Positions 11,056 to 21,841 of a stretch of DNA of 32,024 nt are shown here, in pieces. Below the pieces are notes generated by a model that worked only from the letters and a program-made list of their open reading frames with translations, was not told where the DNA came from and searched no databases. Positions within the stretch are counted from its first letter, which is position 1, and each line of letters begins with the position of its first letter. Source of the DNA: Dichomitus squalens LYAD-421 SS1 (lineage: Eukaryota; Basidiomycota; Agaricomycetes; Polyporales; Polyporaceae); assembly GCF_000275845.1 (NCBI RefSeq), contig NW_006766883.1:3378931-3410954 (forward strand), given 5' to 3'. A program made the translations under genes and the position numbers.

Positions 11056-11353
11056 GTTTCTTTCGTGCCAGTGATGCATTGTCTGTTGTTTACTTGTAAT
11101 TTCTTTCGCTTCCCGTATGCAGCTGTGTAGCGACTCGACTGTAATCTATATGTTTTGCCCGTCCTCCCCGTGACTGCTTGAATATTACAGATGTGTTGCT
11201 ATGATATCCGCAAACAAGGAGGCATACGGGAGGTTGCCAAACTTGCTGGCCAGTAAGATCAGAGACAAGAAAGCTGCACCGGTGAGGCTGATCATCATTT
11301 TGTCTGTCACCGGGCCAGCGGAGTCCACTTAAAACCTGCGGACTGAGTAGCAT
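11056..11353. other. Spacer between DUF6535 copies
   Basis: Three-prime flank of the DUF6535 gene. No homology to the first half of that gene is visible, so the second copy seems to have lost its membrane domain. Confidence 0.4.
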
Positions 11354-11640
11354 CGAACCATCGGAAAGAGAGAGCACGGCAAAATCAAATACTATTCGGG
11401 GGAGACGGAGCTTGTCGCACTTCTCCACGTCAACCGCAAGCACTGGGTAAGCGTGCGGCTCAACAGCGTGAACAAGTGCTTCAAGGAAGTGAAGAACAAG
11501 TCGAAGGCATTGGAGACTGCCGAGCGGATCTTCTCGGACGTGTACAAGTACAGCGAGCTCGAGAGGCTGCCACACGCCCGGCAATGACAGGAACTCGTGG
11601 ACTTGATCAAATTCTGGACGGAGATCGATGAGAGACATCA
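11354..11640 (+). pseudogene. Decayed C-terminal copy of a DUF6535 protein
   Basis: One frame reads KYYSGETELVALLHVNRKHW, then VRLNSVNKCFKEVKNKSKALETAERIF, then an in-frame TGA at about 11585, then QELVDLIKFWTEIDERHH. It aligns with the tail of the neighbouring gene (LEALTFANRELWGSDRLTRINECFREFK...LALKHIEKIL...VVKQLMRIWCDIF), with the same spacing of CF-E/K-FK and the W-x-DI/EI end. The transmembrane half is absent and a stop interrupts the frame, so this is a degraded tandem duplicate. Confidence 0.6.
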
Positions 11641-11925
11641 TTCCGAGATAGAAGGCCAGGAACAGGGACAGTCGAGAACACGTACCTGAACGGTCTGAAC
11701 CGGGGGATTCGGCGTTGGGAGTTGGGAATCAGATCCCTAGTAAACCTTTGGTGGGCGCGACGAGTCGCGGTACGGGCGCTGTTGGACATGGCATGCCGTC
11801 GCGTTTGTAATCGATCTAAACCATTGAGCGCGAGTCCCGTGAAACCGGGCGACGAAGAGGGGAACGGAAGTGCTGAGACGGAGAGGAGAGGAGATAGAGA
11901 TCGTGTTCGAATCACTGTTCGATAC

Positions 11926-11933
11926 TATATAAT
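11926..11933 (+). promoter_or_regulatory. Candidate TATA box, UBP2 promoter
   Basis: TATATAAT stands 221-228 bases upstream of the proposed UBP2 start at 12154. It is the only clear TATA element in the preceding 300 bases; the distance allows a 5' untranslated region of roughly 190 nt. Confidence 0.35.
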
Positions 11934-12153
11934 AGAGTTGGATGCTGATCTACCAGATGAGCCCCATCGTGTATGCGTCATTTGCCAAATATCGCATTCA
12001 TTGGGTTTGGGCTGAGCTTGTTACGACACAAATTCACATACCGTACTAGCCCATACTGGTGGCAAATGTAGCAGATTCAAGCTCGAGGTTAACGTCGACG
12101 GCGGCTTACAGCGCCAAGGGCGCTTGATACACGTGGGGCGAGAAGCTGCGTCC

Positions 12154-15100
12154 ATGGACTTTGTCGATTCGGACGTGCTCCTCCTCTCCGCAGCCACCGA
12201 CGACTCGTCTCTTCCTTCTTCCACTCCTGCAATGACCCAAGACCTACCGTCTTCCTCCGGCTCGAGGCGAAGGCCCGCAACCTCAGATGATCGCCCTCAG
12301 ACTCCACCTCGTCCTTCCGACAGTCGAGAAATTGACCCCGCCACTTTCTACGGCACAGGATCCTCAAAGCTCGGTTCCTCCAGCACTTCTTACATTCCGC
12401 CAGAGAGCTCCTCCTTTCGAGAGCCGGTACTTGTTGTTGAGGAGCCCATACCCAAAGACCCTCCCAATTGGATGCCTTCTAACACCTGGGGCGATCCTAA
12501 TAATGAATGGGAGAATCTCAATACCTTCGACAGCTGGGGAGAGACAGGCATAGCTCGCAAGATCAAAATAGATGGAAGGGATGAGTCCGAAGAGCTGCAT
12601 TGGTACGATTCCTCCCTTCGCACTTGGAAGGCGCGGCCAGGTCCGGGTGTCCTTCCACCCCTCCTTGCCGATATGCTCCATGACCCAGACCATGCACTCT
12701 ACTCGGTGAGCGCTCAGCCACATCCTCCCCTCGTCTCGCCTCCTCCATCACACACTCCGAGCGCGGACGAAGTCCGGACCGCGATCCCCCATCCCAACGC
12801 GTACTTTTGCCGGGAACATAACGGATGGGTCCTACTGCTGTGGAAGTCATCCACCGTCCTGCCGCCTTTGCACAGGAACCCGGAGACGCCACTCCCCGAC
12901 CAGAACCGACGGAAGCGAACAGCCTCTTGCGTCGGCGATGGCGAGCAGCCATCTGGGCCCTCCAATATGACCCATCACTGGCATCGGTACGAGAAGGCGG
13001 TGGACGCGACCAAGTTGAACCCTCCATACGTGTACGGCGAACTCCTTCTGGACCTCTATATCTGCTGCCAATGTTCCATGTACTGCCTGGTCTCGGATGT
13101 GATACCCGGTGTTATTCCCGCACCGCTCGTCAAAGAGTTCACGCTCGACAAAATAGGCCATCCTGCTATAGACAAGACTCCTAAGGCAACTGCTGTGGCT
13201 GCTTGGGAGACTGTGTTGACGTGAGTAGGACATCGCGTTCGCGTTCGTCTCTACTGCTTGTGTCTTACCTCCGGTCAATACATTGATTCTTCAGTATAAT
13301 CGATAATCGGCTGTGGAGAGACGAGACACGGGCGCTGCCTGTAGGAAGACCTAGGTTCCAGACAAAAATTGGTTGGAACGGCCATGTGTAAGTTGGGTGG
13401 ATCCCGATGTCCGACCGCGCATCTGCTGACTGAACACAGCGAGCAAGTCTTCCAAGTGTTGGGGTTTCCCACGGACAAGCTCGCGCAAGGCGATAGCAAC
13501 ACGCAAGAGCTCACTCTACAACCGCCACCCATCGATCCTTCTACAGCAGAAGGAAAGGCGTCGCGTACAAAGCTTCTCCGCGCCTGGGTTGAGCTAAGCG
13601 CGTGGCTTGCTATCTACGAGAAGGCGAACAGTGAGTAGTGTGCGCTGCGACGATGACGATCGCTAACAACGATCGCAGAGGAGGCGATGAAGGACTACAA
13701 CCCCATAGTGCTTCATGTGAGGGCGGACAGCGAGCGCGATCTGTACCAGACAGCCATCGGCGCGCACGTTTCTCAGCGTCAGACTGTCTTAGATATTCCT
13801 TTTGAGCTCCTATACTGATGAATTCTGCAGTCTCGCGCGGGCACCTGCCTGACATCTTAGCATCGTACACCGCATTGGAGCCATCTTGGAAGACACTGGG
13901 CATGACCCCAAGCACGTATACATGGGGTAGGCTCATCCGCAGCACCTGATTGTGGTAATGGTAGCAGTGCGCCTTTCTGACTTGTATCGCCTGTGCAGAG
14001 CTTCTCGCCTTCGCGTACCTCGCGCAATGCAGATGCGACCCTGCGAACACGATGACGTACTTCGCCCATCTACTCACTATCGTGAACACGATGCTGAGCC
14101 TCCACGTGAACGTTCCGGGCGAGCTCCAGGGTCTAATCGTCGAAGAGCGCGAACGGTACCGATTTACCCCGGAAGACTATGCGAATGCAGCGCGCCTGCT
14201 CGGCTTCGGACGTGACAACGACCTCGGAGTCGAGCTCGATGGTGAGGTGGATGACGACTTCATCGCCCAGGCGTGGCGGAGTGCGCGGCAGCGGGCGTGG
14301 CAAGACTTCTCGGACGTGGCGCGGAAACGGGCGCAATTGAACGATGCCCTGAAAATCGTCGCGGAGCAGCGGGGTAGCGAAGCCTTGCTCAAGGTGTGGA
14401 GCGAAGAGAAAGGGAGCGGAATGTCCCCGGAGACGGCGTATCAAACGCTTTACGTGCCGAAGGATGTCGATGAGACGATGCTCTTGACGGTGTTCTCGAT
14501 GCGTGTATGTGCTATTCCGTCGTTGTCTGATGTTTATGTGGAGCTTTTTGGCGTTGACGTGACTGTGGACGACCAGGTTGAGGATCAGCCGAGTCAGTCG
14601 GAAAGAATGCGCGAGGCTTTGAGCGTGATCGCGGAGGTCACGAACAGCGAAAGACTACGCCAATTCCTCGCCACTGGTAATGATCGTGAGCAACCCATTC
14701 TCTGCTGATTTTAGTCCTATCTGACCTTTGTTGAGCTGGCGACTCCACCGTCATTAACATCAGCCCCGAAATGCCAAGAGGCCTCAACCAACTGGGGAAT
14801 ACATGCTACCTCAACTCCCTGCTCCAGTACTTCTATACCATCAAAGACCTGCGGGCTGCGATCGCGTCACTGGCCACAGCGGACGCGAAGTCCTTCGATG
14901 AGAAAAAGTTTACAGATGACGATTTGAAGCGCCATCGTGTTGGCGGACGTCTTGTCACACGGCGCGAGATCATGCGTTCTAAGAAGTGTACGTTTTCGTC
15001 CTCTTCCGAAGATCCCTTTGTGCTCACTCATTATCTGCAGTCGTAAACCTTCTTGCCGACCTCTTCTGGAACCTGGAATTCTGCGAGACCACCGCAGTGA

Positions 15101-16925
15101 CACCCGCGATAGAGCTCGCTAAGCTCGCACTGGTGACGTCGCAGGACGAGGAAGAGGACGAGACTTCGGACAAGGCAGGAACTGACTCCTCAAACGATAC
15201 TGACGCGACCCTCGTTGACGATATGGCGCCGCGATCGTCATTCGATCGCTCCTCTCCGCCTGCAACGCAGCTGCAGAGCCCGAAGAGCCCTACCGGGAGT
15301 GTGCTCGGAAAACGTTCCCGCGACCGTGATGGAGAGTCGGCAATGGACGTTGATACGCCCGCGCACACTCCCCCTGGGCCAAGTGCTTTGAGCCCTCCAA
15401 CTATGAAGGCGAGCGGGTCGGGTGAAGAGGCTGCCAGCTTCATTGAGAATGCCATAGGGTCTTCTTCGAAGCGACCTGCGACAAGTGACCCGGATGTAGA
15501 GATGCAGGAGGATTCTTCGTTGCAGGCCCCAGGGAATGGGAAGGTGCCGCCGCCGTTGCCACCGAGGAAGGCGAGACAGACGGACGATTCAGTGATGATG
15601 TTCGGTATGCGCTGGCCTACTCTATCATGTGCGGATGCGCTGACATACTGAGGTGATGTGTAGGACGACAGCATGACGTGTCAGAGTGCATGGATAACTG
15701 CATGTTCCAGATCGAGACGGCGCTACTCGACTTTCAGGGCATGGCCACTTCCGACGACGACAAGACGAGTCCAGTAAAGAGGTGCTTTTCAGTTGTGATA
15801 TCACTACTGGATCATTGCTGACGCAACCTCTGCAGGTTGTTCTATGGCAAGAAGCGGCAACGGCTGCTTTCTCTGTCTCTTAACGAAGACCCACTACACC
15901 AATCGTCAATACACGAGAAGGAGGACTTGTTCTCCCATCTTCACGTGAACGTCGCAGATGAGGGATTCGACCTGTACGACGGGCTTGCCCGCTACTTTGA
16001 CGACGTCGTAGAGGTCGGAGGGCAGAAGAAGCGTATGGAAGTCTCCATCGTCGATCCACCACCCCTACTTCAGGTGCAGCTGCAGGTAAGCCCTTTTCAT
16101 GCGGTCGTGATCCAGCATCTGCTCACCTTCGGTGTAGCGGGTGCAATTCAATCGCGAGACGCAGCAGGCATACAAGTCGCAAGCGTATGTCAAGTTTGGA
16201 GAGACGATCTATCTGGACCGTTTCCTCGACAGTGCAAATCCGGAGAAGAAAGCGCGCTCAAAAACCATCTATACGGAGTTGACTGCTGCTCGAGATCGCG
16301 TACAGAGGCTTACGCAGGGCAAGGTATGGTGCCCTGCATATGCTCCCATAATGTAAGCGGCGCTGACGCCCTGTATAGCATGCGCCGTTCGCATCCGCCT
16401 TCGCCAACACCGTCGACTATTTGTCCAAGCAGACAGCCATCAACCTTCCTCCGGACGACGAGCTCCTAGTATCGCTGTCAAGCGAGGAGTCGCTCATTGA
16501 GGAGCAGCTGCGCACCGATCGCGAGAAGATGGCGACGCTGAAGCAGCAGATCGAGGACACTTGGAAGGACGAGACGTCGGCGGCGTACGAGCTCACATCG
16601 GTGTTCATCCATCGCGGGTCATCGCCGTCGTGGGGCCACTACTTCTTTTACTCGAGAAATCTGCCTGACCGCCCCGATGAGTGGTTCAAGTACAATGATT
16701 CGGACGTTAGCGCGGTGTCGAAGGACGAGGTTCTCGCTGATACGACGGGGTCGACGGCAAATCCGTACATGGTGAGTCTCTGTCCGATTCAGGCGGCGGC
16801 GTTTCCCAACAAGGTCCTTGTACTAACCCTAACTCCTCGCACAGCTTGTCTTTGTGCGGAAGGGTGTAGATGTCATCGACACCGTTCACCGATTCAACCC
16901 TGACACCCTGCAAGAAGAGGAGTGA
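12154..16925 (+). CDS. UBP2: Ubiquitin-specific protease, Ubp2 type
   Basis: Deubiquitinase of the fungal Ubp2 family; yeast Ubp2 antagonises the Rsp5 ligase on K63 chains. Exons: 12154-13220, 13295-13387, 13440-13630, 13679-13777, 13831-13926, 13999-14676, 14736-14987, 15041-15604, 15664-15781, 15836-16085, 16138-16323, 16379-16771 and 16845-16925, in all 4068 nt (1355 aa). The N-terminal half has an AYFCREHNGWVLL motif and a CCQC...C cluster. Next come repeated RPT-like segments ending in REALSVIAE. The Cys box is PRGLNQLGNTCYLNSLLQYFYTIKDLR (C765), then GRQHDVSECMDNCMFQIE. The His box is WGHYFFY (about H1285), with NPYMLVFVRK at the end. A Ser/Thr/Pro-rich insert (exon 8) splits the catalytic domain, as in the family. 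The intron after exon 6 could use a second donor at 14686; the exon 4 donor GTCAGA is non-standard. Confidence 0.92.
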
Positions 16926-17396
16926 AGGGGAACACCTTGCGCCGCGTCCTCACGCTCCAGTATCTCCGTACTCTTCAGCACTCTAGTCACTTACTCGTCT
17001 CGAGCCGAACGCTCCCGCTTACTTTTGACTTGCACATCCGCCCTATTTGTAGCTCTGCATACATCACGATCAGCAGTAGTGTAGCATCATCACGCATGTT
17101 TGGTTCCATATATACTATTATGATCGAATTTGGCGAACCAAAGCTGTATCTATTCGTTCCTCTGATATTCCTTGTTTCAACTTCATATCCTATGATCTGA
17201 CGGGAGGAACTGGCGGTTCCAAACGGTTTTTTGCATCTGACTTCGGCCGACGAAGATCGTTCGCAACTCGTGAACATAGATAGGAATTGCTAGCTAAGTA
17301 CAAACATATGACAGCGGAAGACTACGGAAATACACAAACGACTGGACATAACATGGTAGTAGTACAGTTTATTCGGAGCAGATAGCAATGAAAGCT
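16926..17396. other. Convergent intergenic region
   Basis: Lies between the stops of UBP2 (plus) and the NTF2-like gene (minus), and should contain both 3' untranslated regions. It is AT-rich, and nothing else is seen. Confidence 0.45.
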
Positions 17397-17933
17397 TCAG
17401 GCGAAGAGGGACTCATCTCCGTCAAGGGTGAGCTGGTGGATGCGGTCGGAGCCACCTTCGTGCTTGAGTCTGCAGTGGTGCGTTAGTTTCTGATCAGACT
17501 GTTTGTGAGAGATAGAGACTTACTCTGCGGAAGCAGAGATCTCTGTGGGCTGGTCAGCGTTCTTCTGGGTCCAGAGGAACTTAGTGGTAGGCTGTTCAAA
17601 GGCGGGAGTTAGAGGTAGGAATATGCACCTACTCGCTCCGGGACGTACCTTGCTAGCATCGCTTTGAGAAACGAAGTTGGCGCTGTCTGGGTTCCACCTC
17701 TTCTGGAGGGCCAACAAGGCGGTCTTCAACCCCTCCTTGTCTACCTCCTTGCCAGCCACGATGCCAGTGGCGTCGCTGGTGAAGTAGTTATTGAAGCGTG
17801 TGCTGAAGAGGTCGACGGGCCCATGGCCGAGGCGAATACCGTGAAGCTGAGGAGGTTGGTTGAAGTGGATGTAGGGTGAGTTGAGAAGAGTGGTGAGCTT
17901 CTCCTGGACGAAGTCTGGGGAGGATGCGGACAT
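17397..17933 (-). CDS. Small conserved protein, NTF2/SnoaL-like fold suspected
   Basis: Three exons on the minus strand, 17933-17649, 17591-17524 and 17469-17397, give 426 nt (141 aa). The protein starts MSASSPDFVQEKLTTLLNSPYIHF, continues PVDLFSTRFNNYFTSDATGIVAGKEVDKEGLKTALLALQKRW, and ends HQLTLDGDESLFA. An N-terminal helix, an FxxxFxxDATGxVxGKxVDxxGLKxALLALQ block and late beta strands suggest the NTF2/SnoaL alpha-beta barrel, but this is a judgement by eye and no catalytic residues are assigned. I chose the ATG at 17933 (CTCCGCCATGTC) over one at 18068, because the upstream 130 bases hold a TATA box and a pyrimidine-rich leader. If the upstream ATG is used, a 45-residue hydrophobic leader is added. 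Confidence 0.75.
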
Positions 17934-18054
17934 GGCGGAGAAAGGTCGTTGACTCGGATCGAGAGCAGAGGCAAGTTGGTATGGACAGGCGGACGAGGAG
18001 GCGAGGGAGGATCTGAGGGCGGACGAAGCGAGGATGAGAGCAAACGGTAAACGG

Positions 18055-18061
18055 GCTATAT
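18055..18061 (-). promoter_or_regulatory. TATA box of the NTF2-like gene
   Basis: TATATAG on the minus strand, about 122 bases upstream of the ATG at 17933 and followed by a C/T-rich leader typical of strongly expressed fungal genes. Confidence 0.5.
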
Positions 18062-18150
18062 ACACCATCCAAACAACGATTCGAATGCACTCCTCTGCAC
18101 TTTATATCATTCAGTCGACTGCGCAAGACATGTCGCAGGAAGGAGTCCGA

Positions 18151-18158
18151 TGACGTCA
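18151..18158. promoter_or_regulatory. CRE-like palindrome TGACGTCA
   Basis: A perfect 8-base ATF/CREB site, about 220 bases upstream of the NTF2-like start and 90 bases beyond its TATA box. In fungi such sites bind bZIP factors of the Atf1/Sko1 class. Function here is inferred from position only. Confidence 0.4.
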
Positions 18159-18269
18159 GCCGGCCACTCGGCCCGGGCACTGCAGGTCGACGACAGTCGG
18201 CGATGACCAGCCTGAGTCCATAACTACTTAGTACTCCTCCTTCTCAGAGCTACCTTTACTTATTCCACC

Positions 18270-19260
18270 CGCAGTGATCTCGACCCGGTCTCCGAACCCA
18301 ATGATATCCAACAAGCACTCGGTACTAGACCGTCATCGCCCCCTCGACGCTCATCACTCTTCTCTGGCGAGCTCGACCCCTTGGACCATGATCGTAGTCA
18401 GTTCTCGACGCTCATTACTGACTGACAGCATGCCAAGCAGCATGCGCATCCAATGAGTGCTGCTGCTGAGAACGTGGTCGTCTGCAGACAAGGCATACTC
18501 CACGTCCTCTGTCTACTCCCATTGTTTTCTTCCATTTGCTCCAGACGTCCTGACATGCCGGCCATATCTACCGAGCTATTCTCTTGCTCAACTATCTTAC
18601 TAGAGAGTGAGTCCCCACCTGCAGCCTTCGCGACCATTCTTGCAAGGTACTGGCCGAGGCCAAGTTGTACGCTCGAGTTCGTCGCGCGACAGCTTCTAGC
18701 TTCGAGGGCAGGGTTGGACGTGATGTCCGGCATATCTATAGGTTCGTCCGCCCTTAGATGATCGAGCAGCATAGAGAATTAACCGATTTGTTATGGCCGA
18801 CATATGACTCCATGACCTCATTTCTAGTAGACGTAGCCCAACACGACGCGAACGCAAGCTCGGGATTTCTTGACATGGTACCTCCGCATATTGTCACTTC
18901 GCCTCCCTTATCATTGGCGGACATCATCCCAGTTGTTGTATTCCTTGTATTTTACTTGGTTTTCGTGGCTGTGTTGGTCTTTCTTGATCCCGAAGCGTGT
19001 AAAGCCATGGAGGTATGAGCTGCGACTATTTCTGGTGCTATTCGAAGTCTAACGAGACGAACTCGCCAGGAAACTGTGAACAACATGTGGAGCCAAAGAG
19101 GTACGGAGTTCTCAATGCCTCCTTATGTGTGAATATTCCTGCAGGCGCCGTTCGTCCTGATAGTGTGTCGAGGTGTGGATTATTAGGGAGGACATATTCG
19201 TATTGTATTCCAGCGAACATGGCATGGCCATCTTCCCGTGGAAAAGCTCATTCGCGCGTA
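18270..19260 (+). other. Possible multi-exon membrane-protein gene or relic
   Basis: A frame from about 18270 reads DLDPVSEPNDIQQALGTRPSSPPRRSSLFSGELDPLDHDRSQFSTLI. An apparent exon at about 18757-19014 (acceptor TTAG, donor GTATGA) encodes MIEQHRELTDLLWPTYDSM, then ADIIPVVVFLVFYLVFVAVLVFLDPEACKAME, which has one strong hydrophobic segment. A short exon ETVNNMWSQR may follow at 19072-19101. The pieces share a strand and look coding, but I could not join them into one frame, and no family is recognised. It may be a degraded or rapidly evolving gene. Confidence 0.3.
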
Positions 19261-19483
19261 GCATAGGCCGCTGGCGTATGCGGGTCTCATGTAGCAGTAC
19301 GAATTCAGGCCCCATGCGGGCGATGATCAGGCCGCCTGGGACAACGCTCAGGAGAGAAGCTCTGCAGGCATGATCCATGAGGAGGGGAGGAGGAAGGTGC
19401 GTGATGCACGACCACACCTGAACCTTGTCTGACGGATCGAAGCACAGTCGCGGGATCGATACCTGGATTACAAGTAGCGTGCT

Positions 19484-19490
19484 ATATAAC
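19484..19490 (+). promoter_or_regulatory. TATA box of Ifi-6-16 copy 2
   Basis: TATATAA, 91-97 bases upstream of the ATG at 19581, followed by a C/T-rich leader. Confidence 0.5.
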
Positions 19491-19580
19491 ACTGCCCAGA
19501 GTCCTCGAGGCTTGTCTCCCCCTGCCTCTCCCCCCAACTACTTACGCTCGTCCAACCGTTATACTTAGCATCTCTCGACC

Positions 19581-20384
19581 ATGCCAGCCATCCCAGTAGA
19601 TTTCTCACTGCTCGACCAACTTAAGCGTGGATCTGTCCAAGCTTCGCTGGAGATACCAGAAATGCGTACGTCGACACGTTGTCTGAGCCGAAGGCCCGAA
19701 GATGACACTGACGACCACTCCTTGCATCATAGCATCCCTCCCGAGTGGAGACGCGGTCGTAGATTTCTTTCGCAGGTTATACGAAGGTGCGTTCGAAGCA
19801 CTCTCGGTCTCCAGCCTATTCTCTCCTACGCCAAGGTTTTTCGTTCAACGTTCGCTCTCTGACATATTCTTCGTCGGACAGCAATGGTCCAATTTTCCAT
19901 GCAAGCCGCGAACGATGCTACCCAGTTCGCGAAGGAACATCCCGAGGAGTGCAAAACTGTAGCGATCGTAGTGTTCGCCGTAGTGGCAGCAGTCTTAATT
20001 TGGGTCCTCTTTCCGGTGCTGCTCAGCATTATTGGCACCATTGGAGACTGTGTCTATTCTTTCGTAAAATGTGTCTTTGCTCTTGGAGATATTTTCTTGC
20101 AGGGTAAGTACGAGCGTATTATTGGTGCAGCCTCGAAGTGACACATCTCAAAACAGTGGTACATCTGCTCCTGACGCGCCTCGAGGCATGTATTTTGTCC
20201 TGCGCTGGATTTACTCGTCGAGGGGTCAGGAGTGGTATGGCATAAACATAATGTGCAGTTTCGTGACACGTACTCATTTCCCTTGATAGGTTCGGCCGCA
20301 GCTCGCATACAGGGGGCCGCATATGGGGGATCTACCACCGGGGTATTCTCCAAGTTTCAGTCTCATGGAGCGACTGGGAGATAA
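19581..20384 (+). CDS. Ifi-6-16/ISG12-like membrane protein (copy 2)
   Basis: Exons 19581-19665, 19733-19786, 19882-20103 and 20290-20384 give 456 nt (151 aa). The N-terminus is MPAIPVDFSLLDQLKRGSVQ. A central segment reads KTVAIVVFAVVAAVLIWVLFPVLLSIIG, and the C-terminus GGSAAARIQGAAYGGSTTGVFSKFQSHGATGR shows the family core GSxAAxIQ...TTGVFSxFQSxGAT. The start has a good context (CGACCATGCC) and a TATA box upstream. The last intron is long (186 nt); if it is retained, the frame ends at GKYERIIGAASK with a TGA, giving a protein that lacks the Ifi core. It is related to the copies at 2042 and 21396. The cellular role in fungi is not known. Confidence 0.65.
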
Positions 20385-21395
20385 GATGGTTAGCTGAACT
20401 CTCGTTTGCCGCCCTCGCCTGGCAGGTCCGAGGATGGCCTACCGGTAGAGCAAGCACGACTTTTTTTGGGAGTATGTATATAGAGTAGCTAGTCGTCTGT
20501 CCTCTAGCTAGCGTGTGTCGATTTCCAATCCCTCAATCTCAATGCATACACGAGACGTAATGTGCCTGACGTTTCGTGCACAAAGTGTTGGAATCCTGGC
20601 GTCAAGATGGCGAGCTCGCGGAACGAGCGCCGCAGGTCCCGCCGCCCCGACGGATACCCGCACCCTCATCTACCGTCTTGTATTCCGGTATATAATCCCC
20701 ATTGTATCTATTGTGTACGGTACGCGTTTGCACCGGCCAAACGCGAATCTCATTTGAGCCCTCTTGCCCTTGAACTTCTACACAAGGCCACATCCACGAA
20801 GTTGCCGATGGCAATTCTTGTGCTACTCGATCTACGGACCCGAGGCTGCTCTATCCTTAGCTTCTAACCGTCCGGGTGTTCCCTACGTCTTCTTGGTTAA
20901 TACACATCCTCGACTTCGCCGAACTTCTGGTGTGCCCCAGTAATGCATGGGACTTACCACTGGTGGTGAGATAGAGGCTGAAGAAAGGGAAGAGTCGTGC
21001 CTCACTGAGTAGGACATGTGCCCGGTCCCACAAGCTCAAGGTTGCGTGCAGGTCGGCCTTGCGACTCGCTCTCGGAAAGAAGTCGTCTACCGCAGCACTA
21101 CGAGGAAACTCTATCGCTCAATCAAGCACTGGCGACAAAGTAGCGGGGCTCTCAATGCTTTTAAACCCCACGGGAGGGTGGCATCCCTTTCTGACAACCC
21201 TGTCGTACTCTCTCTTTCGTCCCGACTTCCTACGCTCACTGAAACTATACGCCTCAATCAACGCTATTGTAGCCGCCCTTGTTGTTGAAGACCCCTCTGA
21301 AAGGTACTCAGAATACAATATATCTTTATGTGAATGATGCCTGACTGCATGTTCGGGAATGATCCTGCGCAGATATCGTTGCCTGACTCGCAACC
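20385..21395. other. Intergenic, one unassigned open frame
   Basis: A frame at about 21104-21300 reads VAGLSMLLNPTGGWHPFLTTLSYSLFRPDFLRSLKLYASINAIVAALVVEDPSE and ends at a possible donor. It could be an upstream exon of the following gene, but its phase does not join to the Ifi exon at 21396, and an in-frame stop lies just before that ATG. I leave it unassigned. Confidence 0.3.
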
Positions 21396-21704
21396 ATGTC
21401 GATCGCAGTTGCCTGTGTCGCCTGGCTTGCTACAAAGGTCGTGCCAGTGGGACTGTTGGCAACCGTTTTCGGGGCCGGGTCTTTGTGGTTGGTTGGATTC
21501 AGACATGGCGGTATTGCACGAGGTGCATACTCGGTATTTTCCTGCAGTGCTCACCAGCCGTGCTCATTCTACCACCGTAACACAGGTACCCTAGCGGCCG
21601 CGATACAAAGTGCCATATATAAAGGACGGACCACAGGCGTATTCTCCACGTTCCAGTCTTTGGGAGCAAGACTCTTACGGCGAATGTTTTTCAAGTTCTG
21701 GTAG
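21396..21704 (+). CDS. Ifi-6-16/ISG12-like membrane protein (copy 3, minimal)
   Basis: Two exons, 21396-21522 and 21586-21704, give 246 nt (81 aa). The protein is MSIAVACVAWLATKVVPVG, then VFGAGSLWLVGFRHGGIARG, then TLAAAIQSAIYKGRTTGVFSTFQSLGARL and a basic end. The GFxxGGIAxGTLAAxIQS...GVFSTFQSLGA pattern matches the animal ISG12 core closely, and the length is typical of the family. The intron sits at the same place, just before the G-S/T-xAAxIQ motif, as in copies 1 and 2, and has the same phase. The ATG context is CAACCATGTC, and a stop lies upstream in frame. The neighbouring F-box gene ends 138 bases downstream on the other strand. Confidence 0.7.
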   Translation: MSIAVACVAWLATKVVPVGLLATVFGAGSLWLVGFRHGGIARGAYSVFSCSAHQPCSFYHRNTGTLAAAIQSAIYKGRTTGVFSTFQSLGARLLRRMFFKFW

Positions 21705-21841
21705 AGGGCGTCCGACTCCGATCCGATGATCGTGCACAAAGCGTTACGCCAGGCGATGGAACTCGTCATTGCGGAAGATTGGGATATATGTACAATATGT
21801 TGTCCGTTATGCGTTCCCTCTAAATGTATGCGTCTATGATG

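Noticed and set aside
11090..11641. Minus-strand open frame of 183 codons
   Set aside because: Antisense to the decayed DUF6535 tail, and no family resemblance. The plus-strand homology explains the region better.
13812..13818. CTGATGA motifs elsewhere (also near 9808) as hammerhead cores
   Set aside because: No GAAA at the right distance and no closing stems. Only the 31635-31710 site passes.
15024..15674. Minus-strand open frame of 216 codons
   Set aside because: Complement of UBP2 exon 8, a Ser/Pro-rich insert. Its composition makes antisense frames open.
16826..16840. CTAACCCTAACTC, telomere-like motif
   Set aside because: Only about two C-strand units inside a UBP2 intron, next to a normal acceptor. 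Too short to call an interstitial telomere.
17934..18068. Upstream ATG of the NTF2-like gene giving a signal-peptide-like leader
   Set aside because: The extension overlaps the TATA box and C/T-rich leader, and the downstream ATG has a better context. Transcript ends would settle it.
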